From contig CAWJKP010000001.1 in the NCBI GenBank assembly GCA_963843465.1, positions 1,798,001-1,862,000 of the forward strand: 64,000 nucleotides of DNA. Direction: 5' to 3'. The DNA is from CAWJKP01 sp963843465 (GTDB lineage: Bacteria; Planctomycetota; Planctomycetia; Pirellulales; Thermoguttaceae). A program made the position numbers and the translations under genes. Positions 57,519-64,000 of the stretch are shown piece after piece (position 1 is the stretch's first letter; each line of letters opens with the position of its first letter). Under the pieces are notes generated by a model that worked only from the letters and a program-made list of their open reading frames with translations, did not search any database and was not told the origin of the DNA.

Positions 57519-57642
57519 GTAACCGTTCACGGTCCGGAATGTAGCAGGCACACGCCGTGTGCCGTCCATCCATGCAGGCGGAGACAGCGGACGGCACACG
57601 GCGTGTGCCTGCTACATGGAGCGCCTGCCCGTGAACGGTTAC
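57519..57642. repeat. Large palindromic element (GCAGGCACACGCCGTGTGCC family, with outer arms)
   Basis: The inner 75-base element (57541-57615) is flanked by outer arms GTAACCGTTCACGGTCCGG and its partner CCCGTGAACGGTTAC. This shows the full element. The coding-site copies keep only the inner 75 bases and one outer arm (ATTCCGGCCCGTGAACGG). Confidence 0.85.
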
Positions 57643-57748
57643 GAAACGGCCACCCCCCAAAGGAGTTCCGATTTCTTAGTGACGTTGTTCGAGCGCGGGA
57701 TTTGTGCTACCGTCTGCCGGGGTTCTGGAGCCCGGTGGAAAGTCTCCT

Positions 57749-59581
57749 ATGATCTCGTGGAGCAGGTGGCGGCAGTACAATCCCCCAGTCTCGGACACTA
57801 GGGACGCGCTCTATGTAGCAGGCACACGCCGTGTGCCGTCCGCTGTCGCCGTCCCTAGGAACGGGCGGCACACGGCGTGTGCCTGCTACATTCCGGCCCG
57901 TGAACGGTTACGGGGGGCGCTGGCCGCTTTGGGAGTCTTCGCGCTGGGGCTGGCTCTGGTGAGCACCTCCGCGTATGGGATCGGCGTCTCGCCGGACTCG
58001 GCGAACTACCTTGTGGCGGGGCAGTCCCTGACCCAAGGGCTGGGCTACCGCGGCGTCGATGGCGAGGCGTTGGCAATCTGGCCCCCCCTCTACAGTTTGG
58101 CCCTCGCGGCGGGCCCGTTGTCGGGAATCCCGATACTCGCCGCGGCTCGCTACCTCCACGCTCTGCTGGCGGGCCTGACGGTGTTTGGCGTAGGGCAATA
58201 CCTCCACGGCCGCGTCCATTGGTGGCCGTTGAGCTTGCTCGCCTCCGCGATCACCCTGGCCGCCCCGCCGATGATTATCGTCCAGTCGTTCGCCTGGACA
58301 GAGCCGCTTTTCAACCTCGCCATACTGGCTGCGCTGGCCGCGCTGTCGACCTACTTGGGGAGCGGCCGGCCTCGTCATTTGGCCTGGACCATCGCGGCCA
58401 CGGCAGTCGCGACCCTGGTCCGCTATCCGGGAGTCGTGATGATTCCGGTCGCGGTGACGTGCGTGCTGGTCCTGGGGCAAGGAACCCTTAGACGGCGGAT
58501 CATCCACGGCTCCTTCTACAGCCTTTTCGCGTCGGCCCCGCTTGCCCTCTGGCTGGTCCGCAACATCCTCGTGACGGGTACCCTTGCCGGCCGGCGAGAA
58601 GCGTCCGCTACGACGCTGGCCATGAGCCTCGATCAGGCCGCCGGCACCTTCAACTCCTGGGTTCTCCCCCGCAGTCTGACTGGCCTGACCGAGACGTCGC
58701 CGTGGCTGGCTGGCGGCGGGACGGTGTTGATGGCGGCCGTAGGCGCCGCGCTGGTCATGGCGGCGGCGGTCCGCTTCGCCAAGGACAACGTCGACCGGCG
58801 GCGATTCGGGCGCCAGGTGTTGCCGCTGGTGCTGTTCCTGGCAGGTTATTTCCTGTTCATGCTGATTTCCGCCACTTCGACCGCCATCGATCCGCTGCAC
58901 AACCGCATCCTTTCGCCGTTGTATCTTCCCGGGCTGCTGGCGGTCTTCCTGGCCATTGACCGCCTGCTCCGCGCAACGCCGGCGCCCAATGTAGCAGGCA
59001 CACGCCGTGTGCCGTCCGCTGTCCTTACCCTTACGAACGGACGGCACACGGCGTGTGCCTGCTACATTCCCGCCCGCGAACCGCTACTGCTGGTCCGCCG
59101 CCGAGCCTGGGCCGGATTGGCCCTCATCGTGCTCCTGCTGGTGAGCGCGGAGCAGGGGAAAAGGCGGCTCCACTATCTTGCAAGCGAAGGCCAAGGCTTT
59201 ACGTCCCGAGCCTATCTCCAACGAAGCATCCTGGCCGATCTCGCCCTTCTTCCCCGCGGCGCGACGCTCTGGACCAGCCATCCCCTGTTCCTCCAATGCA
59301 TGACCGGTCGTCTGGCGCCCGCCTGGCGGATTCCACGCCAGGGAGAACCCTCTCGGCCTGCGGAGAAGCCCATCTACCTGGCGTGGTTCAAGTGGCAATG
59401 TCCCAGTCAGCGCACGTCGGTGATGCCCAACGAGCTGCACGAGTACTTCGAGATGGAGCCCTGTTTCACGCGCAGTGACGGGGCTATCTACCGCATGGAG
59501 CCCTATACGCGCGACGTTAAGGAATCTCTGAGTTATCCGTCAGTAAGAAAAGCCGAAAGGCGGAACACTAATCCTCGCTGA
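57749..59581 (+). CDS. Integral membrane glycosyltransferase-like protein carrying two in-frame repeat elements
   Basis: From ATG 57749, 610 residues. A GT39-like plan: several membrane helices, SPDSANYLVAGQSLTQGLGY in the first loop with the D-S-A-N acidic pattern, WPPLYSLALAAGPLSGIPIL, and more helices. Two stretches are not its own: residues about 22-55 and 410-445 translate copies of the 75-base palindrome (VAGTRRVPSAV ... GRHTACACYIPARE). The second lies in a loop between helices. The C-terminal soluble region (GATLWTSHPLFLQCMTGRLA) is ordinary. Start uncertain because the first element sits near the N-terminus. Confidence 0.65.
   Translation: MISWSRWRQYNPPVSDTRDALYVAGTRRVPSAVAVPRNGRHTACACYIPARERLRGALAALGVFALGLALVSTSAYGIGVSPDSANYLVAGQSLTQGLGYRGVDGEALAIWPPLYSLALAAGPLSGIPILAAARYLHALLAGLTVFGVGQYLHGRVHWWPLSLLASAITLAAPPMIIVQSFAWTEPLFNLAILAALAALSTYLGSGRPRHLAWTIAATAVATLVRYPGVVMIPVAVTCVLVLGQGTLRRRIIHGSFYSLFASAPLALWLVRNILVTGTLAGRREASATTLAMSLDQAAGTFNSWVLPRSLTGLTETSPWLAGGGTVLMAAVGAALVMAAAVRFAKDNVDRRRFGRQVLPLVLFLAGYFLFMLISATSTAIDPLHNRILSPLYLPGLLAVFLAIDRLLRATPAPNVAGTRRVPSAVLTLTNGRHTACACYIPAREPLLLVRRRAWAGLALIVLLLVSAEQGKRRLHYLASEGQGFTSRAYLQRSILADLALLPRGATLWTSHPLFLQCMTGRLAPAWRIPRQGEPSRPAEKPIYLAWFKWQCPSQRTSVMPNELHEYFEMEPCFTRSDGAIYRMEPYTRDVKESLSYPSVRKAERRNTNPR
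57815..57889. repeat. 75-base palindromic element inside a CDS (N-terminal copy)
   Basis: GTAGCAGGCACACGCCGTGT to GGCACACGGCGTGTGCCTGC, 75 bases long (25 codons), with the frame open throughout. Confidence 0.85.
58991..59065. repeat. 75-base palindromic element inside a CDS (internal copy)
   Basis: The same 75-base length and family, and again no stop in the frame used. The following sequence (CATTCCCGCCCGCGAACC) is a degenerate form of the outer arm. Confidence 0.85.
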
Positions 59582-59628
59582 TCTTCGCTAATTCGTTCCT
59601 GTTGCGGAAATAACCGGCGGGCTAGATT

Positions 59629-59681
59629 GTCGCCTTTCGCTCCGCGAAAGCAGCGCTACTTTCGCGGAGCGAAAGGCGACA
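59629..59681. repeat. Palindromic element (CGCCTTTCGCTCCGCGAAAG family)
   Basis: GTCGCCTTTCGCTCCGCGAA and its inverse about a short centre (GCAGCGCTA). It ends one base before an ATG at 59682 that is in frame with the next gene; that start is probably not the natural one. Confidence 0.85.
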
Positions 59682-59783
59682 ATGGGCTTTCCGCAACAGA
59701 AACTAATTCACCCTATTAGCGTCGATCAGTTTCGATTAGTGTTCCGTCGCTTGCTTCTCTTTTCCGCTCCCAAGGAGGGACTC

Positions 59784-60534
59784 GTGCTGATTCAGAATCC
59801 CGAGGTGGAGGTTCTGCTGCCGGTCCACAACGAAGGCGACCGCATTGAGGCGGTCCTGCGGGAGATCTATGCGGAGATCTCGCCCCAGGTTGCCATGCAG
59901 TTCATCATCTGCGAGGACGGAAGCGCCGATCAGACCAAGGAGATCCTCGGCCGGCTTGCGCGAGAGATGCCGATGAAGCTTTTGATCGCCGATGAGCGAA
60001 AAGGCTATTCCCGCGCCGTCCGGGATGGAATGCGAGGGCTCACGGCGCCGCACCTGTTGTGCCTGGATTCCGACGGTCAGTGCGATCCCAAGGACTTCGG
60101 CAAGCTCTGGCAACGGCGGGACCACTCGGATGTCGTGGTCGGCTGGCGGGTTCATCGCGCCGACACGCCGCTGCGGCGAGTCCTCTCCCGCGTCTTCCGT
60201 CTCTTTTATCAACGGTTTTTTGGCGTTCCGGTACACGACCCGAGCTGCCCCTTCGTTCTGGCGCGTAAGGAAGTCGTTGCCAGGCTGGTCGGGGAGCTTG
60301 GGGCGATGCAACAGGGCTTCTGGTGGGAGTTTGTCGCTCGACTTCACCGGCGCGGCTTCTCTATTGAAGAGCTGCCGGTCAATCATCGCCTGCGCCGGTG
60401 GAGCGACCCAGGTCTACGCCTTGCGCAAGATGCCCGGCATCTTTTGCCGCCACTTCCTCGCGCTGTTCAAGATTTGGTTTCAGACGAGCAGGCGCGTCGT
60501 GCCCGCCAACGAGCGCGGCGAGGGCCGATCCTAG
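59784..60534 (+). CDS. Family 2 glycosyltransferase, frameshifted near its end
   Basis: From GTG 59784 (strong AAGGAGG five bases upstream): VEVLLPVHNEGDRIEAVL, FIICEDGSADQTKEIL, LLCLDSDGQCDP (the D-x-D), then DPSCPFVLARKEVV, WWEFVARLHRRGFSIEELPV-NH. After NHRLR the frame breaks near 60395; one frame over, GGATQVYALRKMPGIFCRHF-LALFKIWFQ completes the family's C-terminus, ending at 60534. The span leaves one base over a multiple of three (one added or two lost). A sugar transferase for polymer or lipid synthesis. Confidence 0.7.
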
Positions 60535-60542
60535 TCGACCGA

Positions 60543-62517
60543 TTACAGGCGCTTGGAGCCCGGGTGGGGCTTGCCGAGGGTGATGTCGCAGGTCCGCGAC
60601 TGGTTGCCGCGCATCACGACCAGCTTGAGGTGCTCGCCGCCGAGGTAGTGGCTCAGGGCCTCGTCGAAATCCGTGTCCGACGCGATGCGGTTGGCGCCGA
60701 GTTGCACCAGCAGGTCGCCGTCCTGCAGCCCGGCGCGATCGGCGGGACTCCCCTTCTCGACCGGCCCGATCGCGTAGCCGGGGTCCGAGCGGGTAAAGTC
60801 GCCGTAGGCGCCGAAGTAGGGCTCGGTGTCGTCCGGCGGGGCCATGGCCACCTCTTGCGGCCGGACCGGCGCGTCGGCCAACGATTCCACCACGTCGGAG
60901 GCCAAGCGGGCAATCCGCCGCATCCCGGGGATGTTGAGCTTCGAGAACTTGTCGGTCGTCTCGTGGTAGTCTTCGTGCCGGCCGGTGAAGAAGGCCAGGA
61001 TCGGCACGTCCTTGGCGTAGAACGACAACTGGTCGCTGCTGCCGAAGGCGTCCTGGAGCACCAGCGAGAAGCCCCTGCCGGGAGTTGAGCCGCTGGATGA
61101 TGTTTCCCCAACCCACCGAGGTGCCGATGCCGCGGACATAGAGCGTGTTGTTCCGCAGCCGGCCCACCATGTCCAGGTTGACCATCACCACCGTGCGGCT
61201 CAGCGGGACCACGGGGTGCGACACGTAGAAGCTGCTTCCCAGCAGTCCCTCCTCCTCGGCGCAGAAGGAGACGAAGACCACCTGCCGCGGCAAGGGGTGC
61301 TCGCGGCGGGCCAGGGTCCTGGCGATCTCCAACAAGGAGGCCACGCCCGAGGCGTTGTCGTCCGCGCCGCTGAAAAACTCGCGATGCTTCTTGCCCTGCG
61401 ACTGCACGTCGATGAACCCGAAGTGATCGTAATGGGCGCCCACGACCACCGTCTCGCTGCCGGCCGGATTGGCGCCGGGCAGGACGCCGATCACGTTCTT
61501 GGCGACCGTCTGCTGCCGGTGGATCTCGGTCTGCCCGGAGATCCGCCAGCCCACCAGATCGCCGCTGCGGGGGGCCGGTCCGCGGTTGATCTGGCGCTCC
61601 AGGCCCTCCAGGCCGGTTCCCAACGCGGCGCGGATCGCCGGCTCGATCGCTTCCCGGCGGCAGTGGAACACCGGCAGGTCGCGATGCGTGTTGCGGCATC
61701 CCCCCTTGGTCAACGACACAAGCTTGTCGTCCTGCGCGTGCTCCTCGAGCTCGACGCGGTCGGTCAGGAAGATCACGGCCGAGGCGCCGTGCTCGAAGGC
61801 GTTGGCGACCTTGCGGCGGATCAGCGCGTGGCCGCAGGCGCCGCAGCCGTGCTCTTTGCCGTCCCTGCCGATCTGCCGCGGATGCTGCCGCAGCACGATC
61901 ACCGCCTTGCCCGCCGCGTTCACGCCGGCGTAGTCGTCGTACCCTTCGGCCGGGTCGGTGACTCCGTAGCCGACGAAGGCCAAGGGGAGGTCGAAACGGC
62001 AGGAGTCGCCGCAGGCCAGCGGCGTGTAGTCGCGGCCCAGGGTCAGCGCCAACGGCGGCTCGGGCCGGTCGCCGGCCCTCGTCGGACCGGAGAGGCCGGC
62101 GTTACTCGGACCGGAGAGGCCGGCGTTACTCGGACCGGAGAGGCCGGCGTTACTCGGACCGGAGAGGCCGGCATTGCGAGGACCGGAAAGCAGGAGTCGA
62201 TTCTCGCTGCCCAGCGCGGCGTCGACGGTCACGGAGAACTTCTGGAATGGCGTGCCGCCGCAGGCGTCGGTCTTCAAGCCCGCCTCGTGGAACTGCCGGG
62301 CGATAAACTCGGCCGCCAGCTCGATCCCCCGGGTCTTGAGCCCCCGACCCTCCAACTCGTCGGAGGAGAGGTAGTGGTCGGCGTCGGCCAGGCGTTGCTC
62401 CACGGACGGGTCATCGCCGCGGAAGACCGGCTCGTCCGCGCGGGACGTGGCCGTGAAAGTGAGAATCGTGCCGAGAACCGGCAAAAGCCGAGCAAGAACC
62501 GTAGTTCGGGTTTTCAC
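60543..62517 (-). pseudogene. M28-family metallopeptidase with PA and PDZ domains, frameshifted
   Basis: From GTG 62517 (signal peptide-like TTVLARLLPVLGTILTFTA). The PA-domain region (VGYGVTDPAEGYDDYAGVNA) precedes the M28 zinc core: VVVGAHYDHFGF, SGADDNASGVASLLEIAR, FCAEEEGLLGS, VNLDMVGRLRNN. After WGNIIQRLNS the frame breaks near 61075; one frame over, GRGFSLVLQDAFGSSDQLSF, YHETTDKFSKLNIPGM and a PDZ domain (KGSPADRAGLQDGDLLVQLG) complete the protein. One added C in a C run explains it. A tandem 24-base repeat (about 62090-62185) is translated as four copies of LSGPSNAG. Start choice is uncertain. Confidence 0.75.
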
Positions 62518-63057
62518 AGGAGGCACAGAGGTGGGTTGTACGTCCGCACGTCGAAGCACGGCCAAAAAAGCACGCACTGGGGGGAGCTGGGATTGCGTGC
62601 AGACGGGAAGGTAGTCGGTAGTGGTCAGTCGGCAGCCGGTTCGCAGCGCCGGCTCCAGCCGGTCCGTTACCCGACAGCCGCCTCAAGGCGGCGCTATGAA
62701 CGTTGCTTGCCACTCAATTTTTTCGGTCCAGGGCGCCGTTGTCAATACAAAAATCCCCTAGCCTTCCGGATTTTAGCCCACCTGCCCGCTCGCTTGCGCG
62801 GGACGGACGGCGTAAGGAAGCTTTGCGGCTGGTTCTGAAGGCAGCGGGCTCCGTCCCGCCCCGCCGGACCCGGAACGCCACGCAGGGCGCTGCCTACTTC
62901 GGGCGCTGAGACTGCCAGCCAGTGGGTCAGGCACCCCGTGCCTGACGACGGGCTTGATGCTCAACCGCTACTAGGCGACGCGGTTGCGTAGCGATAGACT
63001 GATGTTGTCAGGCACGGGGTGCCTGACCTACACGACTGTCGGCTTCAAGCTCTCCAT
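62518..63057. other. Intergenic stretch with a GTCAGGCACGGGGTGCCTGAC element
   Basis: At 62925-63034, GGTCAGGCACCCCGTGCCTGA and its inverse TGTCAGGCACGGGGTGCC flank about 60 bases. A single arm of the same family is at 21788-21811. The rest of this gap has no convincing gene. Confidence 0.7.
62925..63034. repeat. Palindromic element (GTCAGGCACGGGGTGCCTGAC family)
   Basis: Each arm is itself a small palindrome (AGGCACGGGGTGCCT), so this is a double palindrome of about 110 bases. Confidence 0.8.
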
Positions 63058-64000
63058 TCACTCGAATAACGTGACTCGCCCTTGCTCGTTCAGGATGCCC
63101 TCAAGCTCGGCGGCCAGAGGGAGTCTGCGAAAGTCCGGATCGATAGCAAGAAATCCCCGGTACATTTCTAGCCCTTCCTTCCCTGCCCAGTAGATCGTCA
63201 AGTACATGGCGTACCAAGCGACATCCTCATTGCCGTCTAGCAATGCCCGATGGGCAACTTCCCCCATCTTCTTCTCAATGGTCGGGTCTTGACGGAGCAG
63301 GCAGTAGACATCTTGTCCGTACGCGCTCCTCTGCATGTCGTCTTGGGAAATTGAACCGAGCAGCCATCCAATTTCGTCTTCCGACCATAGCAAATGCCTA
63401 GTCACTGCGTCACAGACCGACTGCGGAATCCAGTTGCCTTTATGCCAGAAGACGTCCGGATGTGGCGTTGTGTGGGCTAGAATTAGGATTGCCAAGCGCA
63501 ACTGCTCGTCCCCGAACATTCTCAGCAAGTGTCTCAGCAGGATGAGCACACGGGGGTCCGACCGTCCGAGCCCGAAGCAGTCAAGCAGGGCGCTCACGCG
63601 GAGCGACTCGTCATCCGAGGTGAGCTGCAACAAGGGAAGGCCGGCAGACCGCATGCTTTCAAAGGTGCGGAAGCTGGGTTTGAAGTCGCTTTCGAGGGAC
63701 TGCGGCGTAAGGATGTTCTCAGCAGGAACGGGCATGCACGACGGCAGTGTCTTGTGAGGTCGTCTGAGGAACTCGCTGATGTTGCACCATCGCAGTTGGT
63801 TGTCAGCAGGGTCGTGGACGAGACCAGCGACGGGAACGCTTGACGCCCGCCAAATCTGCGCGTGTTTCTCGTCAAGCGGGATGGCATAGCCCTCGGCTCG
63901 CCGGTAGGATCTCCCGCCTTTTATCTGTACCGCCACGCACAGTCCGGTGACGACATTGCCTTCCACCAAATCGACGTAGGCATCCTTGCCGAAGTCGTTC
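63058..64000 (-). CDS. DUF4365-domain protein, N-terminus cut by window edge
   Basis: The frame is open to the edge. It begins (in window) NDFGKDAYVDLVEGNVVTGL-CVAVQIKGGRSYRR, then WRASSVPVAGLVHDPADNQL-RWCN. The D-x-G-x-D-x-x-V/I-E and Q-I-K-G-G motifs are those of DUF4365, a PD-(D/E)xK-like nuclease-type domain often found near defence genes. The remaining 200 residues (FGLGRSDPRVLILLRHLLRM, WYAMYLTIYWAGKEGLEMY) are helical and unknown. Less GC-rich than most of the window. The start lies beyond the edge. Confidence 0.75.
   Translation of the reverse strand, partial: NDFGKDAYVDLVEGNVVTGLCVAVQIKGGRSYRRAEGYAIPLDEKHAQIWRASSVPVAGLVHDPADNQLRWCNISEFLRRPHKTLPSCMPVPAENILTPQSLESDFKPSFRTFESMRSAGLPLLQLTSDDESLRVSALLDCFGLGRSDPRVLILLRHLLRMFGDEQLRLAILILAHTTPHPDVFWHKGNWIPQSVCDAVTRHLLWSEDEIGWLLGSISQDDMQRSAYGQDVYCLLRQDPTIEKKMGEVAHRALLDGNEDVAWYAMYLTIYWAGKEGLEMYRGFLAIDPDFRRLPLAAELEGILNEQGRVTLFE

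Noticed and set aside
1..64000. tRNA or rRNA genes
   Set aside because: I looked in the intergenic gaps and saw no cloverleaf-like or rRNA-like sequence; most gaps are repeats. A covariance-model search could overturn this.

Overview
The window looks like a high-GC chromosome fragment of a planctomycete, probably of the Pirellulales/Gemmatales type. Evidence: a DUF1559 prepilin-like protein followed by a small regulatory-like-domain lipoprotein, a GYF_2/PH-like membrane protein, an SHD1-domain protein, a leucine-rich-repeat protein with T-D-A-G-L repeats, a tiny Cys-rich secreted protein, and many families of palindromic repeats. I found no rRNA, tRNA or CRISPR array.

Layout. (1) 1-2504: the edge of a Shedu-like (DUF4263) gene coupled to a RelE-like gene, a frameshifted UroD-family gene, a SelW-like gene and a Cys-rich secreted protein. 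(2) 2940-10704: a lipoprotein, then a YbhGFSR-type ABC exporter (HlyD-like adaptor, two separate ATPases, two permeases), all on the minus strand, with two unrelated membrane-protein genes between the ATPase genes. (3) 10931-39981: a 29-kb block, all minus strand, of phage-head genes. In transcription order it has a FliA-type sigma factor, a papain-like protein, a trypsin/collagen-like protein, small membrane and redox proteins, a repeat protein fused to a Mu gp36-like connector, ParB-like, ABC-ATPase/GNAT, small and large terminase, portal, protease/scaffold, decoration protein, major capsid protein, and connector/tail-completion-type proteins. I see no integrase, repressor, replication gene or tape measure, so a domesticated or decayed head cluster is more likely than an intact prophage. 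Between portal and protease lie two further damaged portal copies interleaved with an LRR gene, an SHD1-domain module and a secreted protein, resembling a store of exchangeable C-terminal cassettes. (4) 40158-41827: six tandem 116-bp palindromic units and a trypsin-like protease. (5) 42412-57484: housekeeping and cell-surface genes, namely DUF1559 prepilin, UDP-glucose dehydrogenase, a nucleotide-sugar epimerase/reductase, gyrA, a membrane glycosyltransferase, type 4/5 uracil-DNA glycosylase, der and a secreted protein. (6) 57749-64000: a membrane glycosyltransferase, a GT2 glycosyltransferase, an M28 peptidase with PDZ domain, and a DUF4365 gene cut by the window edge.

Two themes run through the window. 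First, at least a dozen families of inverted-repeat elements lie between genes and also inside open reading frames that stay open across them (portal, two capsid-cluster proteins, gyrA, a glycosyltransferase). Comparing the intact portal with its damaged copy shows one such element inserted as exactly 34 codons with a 4-5 bp target duplication. Second, at least seven genes, including the essential gyrA, are interrupted by frameshifts best explained by a single base in a G/C-rich stretch. This points to sequencing or assembly indels more than to true pseudogenes.
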